Assembly (NCBI GenBank): GCA_020073165.1
Contig: JAIQFP010000007.1
Location: forward strand, 62,001-126,000
Direction: 5' to 3'
Source of the DNA: Terriglobia bacterium
GTDB taxonomy: Bacteria; Acidobacteriota; Terriglobia; Terriglobales; Acidobacteriaceae
DNA: 64,000 nucleotides
Shown here: positions 34,534-43,592 of the stretch, in pieces
Numbering within the stretch: position 1 is the first letter of the stretch
How the letters are laid out: each line of letters opens with the position of its first letter
Position numbers and translations under genes: made by a program
The notes under the pieces: generated by a model
What the model was told of the DNA's origin: nothing
Database searches by the model: none
The model's input: only the letters and a program-made list of their open reading frames with translations

Positions 34534-35750
34534 GGCGTGAGCGGGGAACGGGCAGCATCTACCCACGCGGCGGCGTCTGGTGGATCAAATACTACAAAGA
34601 TGGCGCACCAATCCGCGAATCTTCCGGGACGACATCGAAAACACGAGCCAACAGACTTCTCCAGAGAAGATTGCGGGCCGTGTCGAGTGGTGAGCCCTTT
34701 CGCCTTGGGATGGAGAAAATCAAAGTCTGCGAGTTAGCAGAAGATTTCTTGCAAGACTATCGAATCAACAGGCTGAAGTCCCTTGACGATGCGGAGGCAC
34801 GTTGGAGGCTCCATCTCCAGAATTGGTTTGGGCATCTGCGAGCAGCATACGTTGGAACTGACACGATTAAGGGTTACATCGAGCAGCGCCAGCAAGAGGG
34901 CGGGAGCAACGGGACGATCAACCGTGAGCTCGCGGCGTTGAGACGGATGTTCTCGCTGGGCGTGAAGGCCACTCCGCCTAAGGTTTATCGTGTGCCTCCG
35001 ATAGCTAGATTGAAGGAGAACAACGTTCGGAAGGGATTTGTCACGATTGAGCGGTATGCGAAGCTCGCGGATGCTTGCTCTTCTGTAGGGCTGTGGCTGA
35101 GAACCATGCTTGAGGTCGGATACACATTTGGTTGGCGCGTGTCCGAGGTCAAGAAGTTGAAAGTTGGACAAGTTGACATGGGAAGCAGCCGAATTTTACT
35201 TGACCCCGGTACTACGAAAAATGATGACGGTCGGGTAGTGAGATTTAAGCCGGGATCGGTTCTCGCAAATCTCTTGGTAGCCTGCTGTCAGGGCAAGCAA
35301 GTGGATGATTGCTTATTCACACGAGAGGACGGGAGTCCGATTCGAGACTTCCGGACCGCATGGGCGAAGGTCTGTTGTGCCGCTGAACTAGGACAGATGG
35401 TCTGCCCGCAGTGCAGCAAGGTAGTTGACGCCAAGGGGCGTTGTGCTAAGTGCTCGGTCGAATGGAAATTCAAGGACTTGAAATATGTGGGTCTCATTTT
35501 TCACGACCTACGCCGAAGTGCGGCTCGTAATGCCCGTGCGAGTGGCGTAGCAGAAGGTGTGATTATGAAGATGGGTGGGTGGAAGACTCGCTCAGTGTTT
35601 GATCGATATGCTATTGTTGCAGAGAGCGACATGGTCGATGCCATTGAAAAAGTTGAAGCACTTCGGGCACAGATTGGGCACAATCAGCGGGAATCTGAAC
35701 CTAAAGAAGTGCAGGATCATGGATCGAGATTTAAAGGCAACTTGCAGTAA
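34530..35750 (+). CDS. int: Tyrosine recombinase / integrase with zinc-ribbon insertion
   Basis: Integrase of the phage type. The 406-residue protein has an arm-binding N-terminus (SIYPRGGVWWIKYYKDG), a core-binding domain (about 65-150) and a catalytic domain with R203 (GWRVSEV), K230, H325-x2-R328 (FHDLRRSAARN), W351 and nucleophile Y360 (FDRYAI). Between K230 and H325 there is an inserted zinc-ribbon, C292-x2-C295 and C305-x2-C308. All catalytic residues are present, so it should be active. The gene ends 22 bases before the tRNA-Leu gene, which is the likely attachment site. Confidence 0.95.
   Translation: MRRERGTGSIYPRGGVWWIKYYKDGAPIRESSGTTSKTRANRLLQRRLRAVSSGEPFRLGMEKIKVCELAEDFLQDYRINRLKSLDDAEARWRLHLQNWFGHLRAAYVGTDTIKGYIEQRQQEGGSNGTINRELAALRRMFSLGVKATPPKVYRVPPIARLKENNVRKGFVTIERYAKLADACSSVGLWLRTMLEVGYTFGWRVSEVKKLKVGQVDMGSSRILLDPGTTKNDDGRVVRFKPGSVLANLLVACCQGKQVDDCLFTREDGSPIRDFRTAWAKVCCAAELGQMVCPQCSKVVDAKGRCAKCSVEWKFKDLKYVGLIFHDLRRSAARNARASGVAEGVIMKMGGWKTRSVFDRYAIVAESDMVDAIEKVEALRAQIGHNQRESEPKEVQDHGSRFKGNLQ
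35665..35682 (-). repeat. Two GGGCACA repeats phased at 11 bp
   Basis: GGGCACA at 35665-35671 and 35676-35682 are reverse complements of the TGTGCCC repeats at 34257-34285 and keep the same 11-bp period. They lie in the last codons of the integrase gene, about 90 bases before the tRNA. Together the two sets look like the two arms of an attachment region. Confidence 0.65.
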
Positions 35751-35772
35751 CTAAAACTTTTACCTTCCACGC

Positions 35773-35860
35773 GCCGGGATGGCGGAACTGGCAGACGCAG
35801 CGGACTCAAAATCCGCCGGTGCTTAGCACCTTGGGGGTTCAACTCCCCCTCCCGGCACCA
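35773..35860 (+). tRNA. tRNA-Leu: tRNA-Leu (anticodon CAA)
   Basis: Acceptor arms GCCGGGA and TCCCGGC pair fully, followed by A and an encoded CCA. The anticodon loop CTCAAAA gives anticodon CAA (codon TTG). The D-arm (GGCGGAACTGGCAGACGC), a class II long variable arm with GGTGCTTAGCACC, and the TTCAACT T-loop are present. The gene is complete in 88 bases. The integrase gene lies at its 5-prime side. Confidence 0.95.
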
Positions 35861-35906
35861 GCACTAAACCCACAAAAATTGAGTAAGGGATGCGGAGCGG
35901 TTGTGT

Positions 35907-38900
35907 TCAGTCGCCCTCGGATGGACTGACAGCATCGCTCCGTCGGGCAAACACGCGGTTCTTCCGCTCTCTCCACGGCAGAGCTTTGAGTTCAGTGAAA
36001 TATGAGTATGCGACCGGAACCACGAGCAGGGTCAGTAGCAGGCACAGGGTCTGCCCACCGATGATGGTAACCGCAATCGAGGCACGCTGCTCCGAGCCGG
36101 CGCCGAGGCCGATGGCGACCGGGATCAATCCCGCGATGATCGAGAATGTCGTCATCAGAATCGGGCGCAGACGCACGCGGTTCGCCTCCAGGATTGCCTC
36201 CTGTAAGGGCATCCCTTCGGCGATCAGGCGGTTGGTGTAATCCACCTGCAGGATTCCGTTCTTCTTGACGATCCCCAGCAGCAGAAACATGCCAAGCGCG
36301 CTCCACAGGCTCAGCGCACGCCCCGTGATCCACAAGGAGAACAGCGCGAACGGCACGCTCAGCGGCAGCGTGAGCATGATGATGAATGGATAGGAGAAAC
36401 TCTCAAACTGCGCCGCCAGGACCATGTACATGAAAATGGACGCCAGCAGCATCGCCAGAACCAGATTCCAGGTGGTCTCTTCGAGAACCTTTACCTGCCC
36501 GGAGAAGCGGTATGAATAGCCGGCTGGCAGTCCGATCTCTTTGATGGATTGCACGGTGTGGGCTGCGGCTACGTCCAGGGGATAGCCGGAAGTCACATTC
36601 GAATACACGCTAACCTGAAATTCCCGGTTGTAGCGCCAAAGCGAAGCAGGTCCAAATCCGCGCCCGATGGTGGCAACACTCTCCAACCGCACCTGACCTA
36701 GTTTGGACGAGGGAACCATCATGCGATTGAGAACATCGGGGTTGTCCCGCTGTTCCGGCAGCAGCTGCATGGTGACAGGATATTGCTCCGAGCCCTCCTT
36801 GAAGCGCGTGATCTCGTCTTCGCCGGAGTAGAACAAGCGAACCGCATCGCTGATGTCCGTCATGCGCACACCGATATCGGCGGCCCGCTGCCGATCCACC
36901 TTCACTTGCAGCTCTGGTGTATTCAGGTTCAGGCTGGGGTTCACGTCCACCAGGTCCGGATACTGCCTCATGCGGTCTGCAACTTTCTTGCTGATCTCTG
37001 CCAGTTGGTTGATGTCCGGTCCGCGAATGATGGCAGAAACCGGAAAGTAGATTTCGCCTCCGAGCACCGAGGGCAGGCGCACGTTATAGGTGACGTTGCG
37101 ATAGCCGGCGAGGATGCCTCGGACCTTGGTGGCGAGCTGCTGATGGGTCAGCTTTCGCTGGTTGCGCGGCACCAGTCCGATGAAGAGGTGCGCGTGATTG
37201 GTGGGGCCGTGGGTATAGCTCTGGACAAAAGCTACCTCGGGGAGAGCCGCTATGTGCCGGGCCATGTCCGATGCGATCGCGCTGGTTCTTGCCAGCGATG
37301 TGCCCTCGGGAAGCGTGAACGAACTCTGCAGCTCGGACTGGTCATCAGCCGGAATCCAGTCTCGGCCCACCAGGCGGTACAAACCGAAGGTGGAAAGAAA
37401 AGTGACCGCGCAGATCAGGGCAATCATGCCGCGATGCGCCAGCGACCACCTCAACATCTTCAAATAGCTTTCTTCTATGGCCACCACAGCTTTCCCTGAG
37501 TGTGATGTCTTCCCGCGGTTGTCCAGCCGCAACAGCCGGGAGCTCATCATTGGCGTCAGGGTGAAAGCGACCAGCAGCGAAACCAGGATGGCCATGGCCA
37601 TCGTCCAGCCAAACGAATTCACATACTTGCGCGCGTAGCCGGTCATGAAGGCGATGGGCAGGAAAATGATGATCAATGACAAAGTGGTCGCCATCACCGC
37701 GAGACCGATTTCTCGAGTAGCCTCGATCGCAGCCTGGACCCGGTCTTTTCCCTTCTCCTCCATGAAGCGAAAGATGTTTTCCAGAACAATGATGGCATCG
37801 TCAATGACAATCCCGACGGCCAGAGTCAACGCCAGCAGGGTCATGTTGTTCAGGGAGAAATCCATCGCGCGCATGAGCGTGAAGGTCGCCAACACCGATG
37901 CGGGAATGGCAACGGCGGCGATGATCACCGCCCGCCAATTGCGGATAAACAACCAGACGACCAGACTGGCGAGAATGCTGCCGAGAATGAGATGTTCAAT
38001 CAGCGAGTGGACCGACGCCTTGATGAAGTCGGAGATGTCGTGGACCACGAGCAATTGCACGCCTGGAGGCATTTGTTTCTGCAGCTCGGCGACTTTGCTC
38101 CGTACCTCATCCGCAACTCTCACGGTGTTGGCGCCGGACTGGCGCAGGACTTGAATGCTGACCACATCCTGCCCCGGGTTGTTCTTGGTAAACAACGCTG
38201 ACCACGTGCGAAGTTCCTGCTCGCTGTCTTCGACCTGAGCAACATCGCGAATGCGCACGGGAATTCCGCCCTGGGTGCCAACCACCACGTCGCTGAACTG
38301 ATCGGCGGAGGTAACCCGTCCCAGGGTGCGAATGCCCAGCTCCTGCGGGCCCGTGATCATGCGACCGCCTGGGGCTTCGATATTTTCCCGCTGTAGCGCC
38401 TGGCGTACGTCCAGCACCGTGAAATTATGGGACGTCAGTCTCTGCGCATCGAGCAGCACGCGGATCTGTCGTTCCTGCCCACCGTTCAGGTCAACGCTGC
38501 CGACTCCGTCCACCGTCTGAATGGCGCGGCGCACCTGCTTATCGGCGATTTCCGTCAACTCCCGGCGGCTCATCGAGCCACTCACCAGCAGAGTCATGAT
38601 CGGATCGGACTGAGGATCCTCCTTGGTGATCACCGGAGGCAGAGTCTCGCGGGGAAGCTGGTTGATAGCAGCAGCCACTTTCTCGCGGATGTCCTGGGCG
38701 GCGCCTTCAATGTCGCGCTCCAGCACGAATGTGCAGGTAAGGTCGGCAAATCCTTCGGACGAGTAAACCGTGATCTCATCAATGCCACTCACCGAGGAGA
38801 TAGCGTCCTCGAGTGGCAAGACCACTCCGGTGATCATTTCCTCAGGAGTGGCCCCCGGCAAGTTCACACTCACGTCCACGGTGGCGGGATCCGCTTTGGG

Positions 38901-39011
38901 GAAGAGGTCCACGGCCAAGCCACGGTAGGAAAACACGCCCAGCGTCACCAGAAAGGCGATCAACATCACCGTGAACACCGGGTGCTTGACGCAGATTTCG
39001 GTGAGCTTCAT
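35907..39011 (-). CDS. RND-family efflux permease (HAE1/AcrB type)
   Basis: Inner-membrane proton-driven pump subunit that would pair with the adaptor encoded just upstream and an outer-membrane channel encoded elsewhere. The 1034-residue length is right for the family. Visible landmarks: N-terminal VKHPVFTVMLIAFLVTLGVF helix, porter-domain motifs (SVNLPGATPEEM; VVLPLEDAI), VGIVIDDAIIVLENI in TM4 with the two proton-relay Asp residues, and PFIIMLTLPLSVPFALFSLW in TM8-9. The start at 39011 (MKLTEICVKHPVF) is typical. It follows the adaptor gene by 21 bases. The substrate cannot be inferred. Confidence 0.95.
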   Translation of the reverse strand: MKLTEICVKHPVFTVMLIAFLVTLGVFSYRGLAVDLFPKADPATVDVSVNLPGATPEEMITGVVLPLEDAISSVSGIDEITVYSSEGFADLTCTFVLERDIEGAAQDIREKVAAAINQLPRETLPPVITKEDPQSDPIMTLLVSGSMSRRELTEIADKQVRRAIQTVDGVGSVDLNGGQERQIRVLLDAQRLTSHNFTVLDVRQALQRENIEAPGGRMITGPQELGIRTLGRVTSADQFSDVVVGTQGGIPVRIRDVAQVEDSEQELRTWSALFTKNNPGQDVVSIQVLRQSGANTVRVADEVRSKVAELQKQMPPGVQLLVVHDISDFIKASVHSLIEHLILGSILASLVVWLFIRNWRAVIIAAVAIPASVLATFTLMRAMDFSLNNMTLLALTLAVGIVIDDAIIVLENIFRFMEEKGKDRVQAAIEATREIGLAVMATTLSLIIIFLPIAFMTGYARKYVNSFGWTMAMAILVSLLVAFTLTPMMSSRLLRLDNRGKTSHSGKAVVAIEESYLKMLRWSLAHRGMIALICAVTFLSTFGLYRLVGRDWIPADDQSELQSSFTLPEGTSLARTSAIASDMARHIAALPEVAFVQSYTHGPTNHAHLFIGLVPRNQRKLTHQQLATKVRGILAGYRNVTYNVRLPSVLGGEIYFPVSAIIRGPDINQLAEISKKVADRMRQYPDLVDVNPSLNLNTPELQVKVDRQRAADIGVRMTDISDAVRLFYSGEDEITRFKEGSEQYPVTMQLLPEQRDNPDVLNRMMVPSSKLGQVRLESVATIGRGFGPASLWRYNREFQVSVYSNVTSGYPLDVAAAHTVQSIKEIGLPAGYSYRFSGQVKVLEETTWNLVLAMLLASIFMYMVLAAQFESFSYPFIIMLTLPLSVPFALFSLWITGRALSLWSALGMFLLLGIVKKNGILQVDYTNRLIAEGMPLQEAILEANRVRLRPILMTTFSIIAGLIPVAIGLGAGSEQRASIAVTIIGGQTLCLLLTLLVVPVAYSYFTELKALPWRERKNRVFARRSDAVSPSEGD

Positions 39012-39032
39012 GGATAGGCAGTAATGCTCGTC

Positions 39033-40271
39033 TTACCGGGCGGCAGGCTGCGACATTCCAGCCTGTTCCTGAATGGTGTCGCCGTCGTGCAGTTCCCCGG
39101 AGACTGCCTCCGCCACCCGATCCCCGGGCTTCAGGCCCTCGGCCACTTCAAACCGCCGGCCCTTCTCATCTTCCGTTTGTCCGGCAGGTCGAATTTGCCG
39201 CTCGAAGACACGATCACCATTCAGCAGAAAAACCTTGTAAACACCGTAGCGATAGTTCACCGCAGCATCCGGGACGAAAATCGCCTTCTCTTTCTTCTCG
39301 CTCGGCACAGAGGCTTGCACGAAGAAACCGGGTTTGAGGCGGCCGCTCTTGTTATCGAGCAGAGCCTCGGCTTCGAAGGTGCGCGAATCCTGCGATACTG
39401 CCGGATTGATCCGCGACACCCGTCCCTGAAACGTCTCTCCCGGAAATGCTTCCACCTGTAAGTCGACGGTTGCGCCGTCCTTAATCCACCCCGCCCAACG
39501 CTCCGGCACAGCCAATCGCGCGCGCAACGTGTCCGTGCGGACCAATACCATTACCGGGCTCTCCACCCGAAGGTATTCGCCGGGATGAATATTCCGCGTC
39601 TTAATGGCGCCTGGATAGGGAGCACGAATCGTGGCATCGCTCAATTTCTTTTCGGCCAGCTTTTCGCCGGCCTCGGTCGAAATCAACAGCGCTTTCAGGC
39701 GATCCACCTCTTGCAGCGCCAGATCGTAGGTCGCCTTAGTGCTCTGGTATCGGCTTGTCGCTTCATCCAACTGCTGCTGCGAAATCAGGTTGTCTTTGAA
39801 CAATTCCTTCGCACGGTTGTACTTCCGATCGGCGTCAAAGAGGTCTGCCTGTGCATGCTGCACGGAAGCCAGTTTCTGCGAGTCGGCAGGAGGCGGTTCA
39901 TTCGGCCCGATGCCGAGCTGCGCGCGCACCTCACGCACCGCGCCCTGCTGGCGATCCAGATCAAACTGGAGCTCTCGCGGATCGAGCAGGACGAGCGGCT
40001 GGCCTTCGGTTACTGTGTCGCCCACATCCACCAACACCTTGGAAACGACGCCCTCAACTTCTGCACTCAACGTACTTTCCTCAAGAGCGAACAGCGATCC
40101 CACGGCCTGAACGCGGCGTTGCGTGGTTTCCTCCGCGACCGTGTAGATGTGAACCGCAACCGGCTTACGCACATCGGCGGAGGCGCCGTTGGAATTCGCG
40201 CAGCCAACAGTCACAAGAGCGGAAAGAAGCGAGACCAACAGGCCGCCCGATTTGAGGCAATAAGAGTGCAT
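39033..40271 (-). CDS. RND efflux periplasmic adaptor (membrane fusion lipoprotein)
   Basis: Links the RND permease to an outer-membrane channel. A start at 40271 gives a lipoprotein signal (SLLSALVTVGC, lipobox VGC at residues 22-24) and a 412-residue adaptor; the longer frame from 40814 adds an unrelated leader. The lipoyl/barrel-sandwich halves are visible (GVVSKVLVDVGDTVTEGQPL; IRAPYPGAIKTRNIHPGEYL), separated by a coiled-coil hairpin (about residues 115-195), then a beta-barrel and a membrane-proximal domain (GLKPGDRVAEAVSGEL). Promoter candidate at 40410. Typical HlyD/AcrA organisation. Confidence 0.92.
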   Translation of the reverse strand: MHSYCLKSGGLLVSLLSALVTVGCANSNGASADVRKPVAVHIYTVAEETTQRRVQAVGSLFALEESTLSAEVEGVVSKVLVDVGDTVTEGQPLVLLDPRELQFDLDRQQGAVREVRAQLGIGPNEPPPADSQKLASVQHAQADLFDADRKYNRAKELFKDNLISQQQLDEATSRYQSTKATYDLALQEVDRLKALLISTEAGEKLAEKKLSDATIRAPYPGAIKTRNIHPGEYLRVESPVMVLVRTDTLRARLAVPERWAGWIKDGATVDLQVEAFPGETFQGRVSRINPAVSQDSRTFEAEALLDNKSGRLKPGFFVQASVPSEKKEKAIFVPDAAVNYRYGVYKVFLLNGDRVFERQIRPAGQTEDEKGRRFEVAEGLKPGDRVAEAVSGELHDGDTIQEQAGMSQPAAR

Positions 40272-40396
40272 AAGAAAGGCTGGCTTACTGAGATTCGCTA
40301 CCCCACTAGCGTACGTGAATGGCTCGCCACTGGAATATTTCAGCTTGCTGCAGGGAACGCACAACAGCAGCGGTTGGCTGGCACCCCAGCGGGAAG

Positions 40397-40435
40397 CATA
40401 GCAGCTGGTATTATAAGCTGACTTGCCATAGCAGC
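40397..40435 (-). promoter_or_regulatory. Promoter of the RND operon with flanking direct repeats
   Basis: A perfect minus-strand TATAAT (40415-40410) lies about 140 bases upstream of the adaptor start. CATAGCAGC occurs at 40397-40405 and 40427-40435, 30 bases apart, flanking the -10 and the spacer. The repeats could bind a regulator; no regulator gene is adjacent. Confidence 0.45.
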
Positions 40436-41068
40436 CATGCTTCTGGTCCCCAGGCGCGCCCCCTTGGCCTCGGCCTGCCTTTAGACAGGTGTTAAGTGTG
40501 AAGCTGTGACTTTCAGACGTACTATCGTCCAGAGGGTTAGTTTTGTTCCCCATCCGCGACGACCTCGGCGACCTCCTGAAGAAATGAAAAGCTTTGTGCG
40601 AGCGGAGCTGGGAAGCAAGGCTTTTTCTTGCCTTCTGGTGCCGCGAGCTTCCGCATTGGGCTGTAGTAAAAGTGTAGTTGCAGCAAATCCCGCTCAGTGA
40701 GCAATGGTGAGTCGAGTTTTCTCGGGGCCGAGTGCATTTACGACATAACGCACCGCCAAGGTGCCCATGTCGTTGCTGTCGTAGAAATGTTCCGGGGTGA
40801 TGGTTTGCGCGCACCTTTTAGAGCACTGTTCCGGGAGCAGGCGGGGTCTTGAAGGCACTGGCAAACGCCGGAAGCATGAAGGAAGCATTTGGCCGGCCGA
40901 GGCTCGTGAGCCGGATCTCGCAAGTTTCACGCAACAATACGGCAAAAAGACCGGATGCTGCGTGCACAGGGGTTGATCCGCAGGGCATCTAAATCTCTGG
41001 ACAACATCACCGAAACTATTTGCAGGTCTTGGGTTTATTCACCTAGACCCCGCAAACCGGAGATGACC
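40436..41068. other. Intergenic region between RND operon and lipoprotein gene
   Basis: Short frames on both strands here lack ribosome sites and do not resemble proteins. I see no RNA gene. It must hold the promoter of the 41069 gene, but no convincing -10/-35 pair stands out. Confidence 0.35.
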
Positions 41069-42520
41069 ATGAGATTCCTCCCCCTCAAGTTTGCCATCCT
41101 GCCGGCCACTTTGACCCTATTGCTGATCTGGACTGCGTGCGGAGGCTCCGCCTCCAGTGTCACCCCGGCGGCGGCCACTCTGTCCGCTTCCACGGTGACC
41201 TTTGCCGGCCAGACCCTGGGCGGCAGCAGTTCGGTGGCGGTGTCGCTGACCAACACTGGCGGTTCCACCCTGAACATCAACGACATGGCTCTCGCCGGAG
41301 CCAACAGCAGCGACTTCTCCGGCGGCACCACTTGCGGTCAGAGCTTGGCGGGAGGCGCCAGTTGCTCCATCACGCTGTCCTTCACTCCCGCCGCAACCGG
41401 CCTGAGGACGGCTAGTCTGACCATCTCCGATAGTGCCTCCGGTAGCCCGCAAACCATTGCGATCACGGGCGCGGGCCTCAATCCGGGAGATACGGTGGAT
41501 CCTCTCGGGGTTGCAGCCGCCACATCGGTTTCCTGCTCCTCTGCCGACGGTGGAGACCAGGGCGAACCCAATGGCACCTGCTATAACGTGAAGGTTTCCT
41601 GTCCGGGCGTGAATGACGAGATCGCCGGAGTCAAAGTCAATGACCCCACCGGGGCCAAGGGCACCGTCACCTACATGGTGGGAGGCGGCGGAAAGCCCTG
41701 GTACGACACCAATTTCATGTTCGGAGTGACCGCCGTCGACATGGTAGCGTCCGCTGGATTCAGGACTGCACAAGTTGATTTCTACTCCAAGCCCACCGGG
41801 TTTCCCGGCAATGGGGTCTTTGCCGGATGGCTCACCGGCCCGGGAGGGATTCGGGCCCTCTCGTGCCGCTTTTCGACCGTCTCCAAGTGGATTTATGACA
41901 ATATCCGCCAGCCCGGCACCCCGTTTTGCCACACTGGAAACAGCGGAGGCGCGGCCGCCCCAGCCTACGCTCTCGCCTATCACGGCTTCGACGCGTACTA
42001 CAAGTTTGTTGAGCTGACCAGCGGCCCCGCGTTCACGCGGATCGACAAAGGCTGCATCTGCGATCCCCTGAATTCTCACAATGTAACCTGCGGCTCCGGC
42101 GGGCCGGAACCGCCCACACCCCAGGCCGAGTGCTACCTCGCCGACGGGACCGCGTTTGTTGACCCGTCTTACAGCCCCACTACCCACGATTGCACCGACT
42201 CGATGAGCGGAGATTTAACATTTCAGCAGACGTTTTACGACGATAGTATTGCCACCCCAGACGCCGTCTATTCCTTCCCTCATGTAAAGATGAACTTCGT
42301 CTTCGGCGGCCAGGATACCGGCTCTGCCAAACCCCAGGGCTACGAGTGGATTGATGGCGGATCCACGTCTCCAGACGGACTGTTTACCTCGCCGCCTGTC
42401 ACCGGCCTCAACGGCGCCGCACCGACGCGGGCGTGCGTGGCCGACGCTCCACATCCCATCCCCGATGTTCTTGATGGCGCGCAGCAGATAGCCAACGATT
42501 TGATTGCAAACTGCCAGTGA
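41069..42520 (+). CDS. Secreted lipoprotein: choice-of-anchor-D domain plus hydrolase-like domain
   Basis: Exported protein of 483 residues. The start at 41069 has GGAG six bases upstream; an upstream ATG two codons earlier is also possible. The N-terminus is a lipoprotein signal (LLLIWTACGGS; lipobox TAC). Residues about 40-145 form an ASPM-SPD-2-Hydin/choice-of-anchor-D Ig-like domain (VSLTNTGGSTLNINDMALAG; TCGQSLAGGASCSITLSFTP). The C-terminal half contains FCHTGNSGGAAAPAYALAYH: GNSGG fits a GxSxG nucleophile elbow, and the region has paired cysteines, so an esterase/peptidase-like alpha/beta hydrolase is plausible. It is isolated and convergent with the E1 beta gene. Confidence 0.8.
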   Translation: MRFLPLKFAILPATLTLLLIWTACGGSASSVTPAAATLSASTVTFAGQTLGGSSSVAVSLTNTGGSTLNINDMALAGANSSDFSGGTTCGQSLAGGASCSITLSFTPAATGLRTASLTISDSASGSPQTIAITGAGLNPGDTVDPLGVAAATSVSCSSADGGDQGEPNGTCYNVKVSCPGVNDEIAGVKVNDPTGAKGTVTYMVGGGGKPWYDTNFMFGVTAVDMVASAGFRTAQVDFYSKPTGFPGNGVFAGWLTGPGGIRALSCRFSTVSKWIYDNIRQPGTPFCHTGNSGGAAAPAYALAYHGFDAYYKFVELTSGPAFTRIDKGCICDPLNSHNVTCGSGGPEPPTPQAECYLADGTAFVDPSYSPTTHDCTDSMSGDLTFQQTFYDDSIATPDAVYSFPHVKMNFVFGGQDTGSAKPQGYEWIDGGSTSPDGLFTSPPVTGLNGAAPTRACVADAPHPIPDVLDGAQQIANDLIANCQ

Positions 42521-42590
42521 TATTGGCGACAGGGAGCCTTCGCGAACCGCGGCACCGCCTCTCCTCGCATTCGCCAACCTTGAGTGGTGA

Positions 42591-43583
42591 TTACGCCGTC
42601 AGGGCCGAACTCACCGGCTGACCCGTCAACACCGACCTGACCGCTTGAATGATCTTGTGCTCGTCCGGCAGGACAAAATTCTCCAGCGGCTCGCTGAATG
42701 GCACCGGGGTATCCATCGCCGTGATCATTCGCACCGGCGCTTTGAGGTGCTTGAATCCCTGCTCCGCGATTTCGCCCGCGATAATGACCGCAGCCGACGA
42801 GTGACGCGGCGCCTGGTCCACCAGCACCAGATGCCCGGTCTTCTTCACCGAGTTCACGATCGTCTGCACGTCCAGCGGCGCCACCGTGCGTGGGTCGATC
42901 ACTTCGACGCTGATCCCTTCTTTTGCCAGGCGCTCGGCCGCGGCTAGCGACTTCTTTACCATCCAGGCCGTCGCAACCAGCGTGATATCACTGCCGGAAC
43001 GCTTGATGTCAGCCACTCCGAACGGAATCACATATTCCCCGTCGGGCACTTCACCTTTGTCCAAGGTCAGCATGTAATGATGCAGATAGACCACGGGGTT
43101 ATCATCGCGGATGGCGGCCGCCATCAGGCCCTTAGCATCGGCCGGAGTGGACGGCAAGGCCACCTTCAGGCCGGGGATCCCCATCATGGTGTGGTAGATG
43201 CAATTGGAGTGCTGGCCAGCCCATCCCGCGGCAAATCCGAAGCCCGCCTTGAACACCACCGGGACCTTCACCTGCCCGCCCGACATATAGCGGAGACGCG
43301 GCGCCTCGTTGATGATCTGGTCAAAGGCGACCAGCATGAACTCGCTCATCCACAACTCGACAATCGGGCGCAAACCGGTCATGGCCGCCCCAATCGCAAT
43401 ACCCGTCTCCGCCGTCTCAGAAATGGGAGTGATGCGCACGCGATCTTTGCCAAACTTCTTGAGCATGGGATCGCGTTCCGTCATGCCCATGTTCTGGCCA
43501 TAGAAAATGACGTTGGGATCGCGCTGCATCTCTTCGGTGATGGCCGCCGCGATCGCGTCCGCGTACATCATTTCACGCGCCAT
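42591..43583 (-). CDS. 2-Oxoacid (acetoin/pyruvate-type) dehydrogenase E1 beta subunit
   Basis: Beta subunit of the thiamin-diphosphate E1 of a 2-oxoacid or acetoin dehydrogenase. The 330-residue protein starts MAREMMYADAIAAAITEEMQ with a strong AGGAGG site; typical parts are SETAETGIAIGAAMTGLRPI, ELWMSEFMLVAFDQI, GQHSNCIYHTMMGIPGLKVA and VEVIDPRTVAPLDVQTI. It needs the alpha subunit encoded just upstream and, normally, E2 and E3, which are not visible here. It ends the minus-strand operon that starts at 48920. Confidence 0.93.
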   Translation of the reverse strand: MAREMMYADAIAAAITEEMQRDPNVIFYGQNMGMTERDPMLKKFGKDRVRITPISETAETGIAIGAAMTGLRPIVELWMSEFMLVAFDQIINEAPRLRYMSGGQVKVPVVFKAGFGFAAGWAGQHSNCIYHTMMGIPGLKVALPSTPADAKGLMAAAIRDDNPVVYLHHYMLTLDKGEVPDGEYVIPFGVADIKRSGSDITLVATAWMVKKSLAAAERLAKEGISVEVIDPRTVAPLDVQTIVNSVKKTGHLVLVDQAPRHSSAAVIIAGEIAEQGFKHLKAPVRMITAMDTPVPFSEPLENFVLPDEHKIIQAVRSVLTGQPVSSALTA

Positions 43584-43592
43584 GAATGCCTC

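Noticed and set aside
1-35750. A transposase or insertion sequence
   Set aside because: No DDE or HUH transposase motif and no short terminal repeats with target duplications were found; the mobile signals are integrase, serine recombinase and phage-type genes.
36783-37499. Plus-strand frame antisense to the RND permease
   Set aside because: Shadow of a gene with clear AcrB motifs.
40272-40814. N-terminal extension of the RND adaptor
   Set aside because: The additional 181 residues lack family similarity, and the lipoprotein signal starts at 40271.
41117-42187. A 356-codon glycine-rich minus-strand frame
   Set aside because: It is antisense to the secreted lipoprotein and has no recognisable domain.
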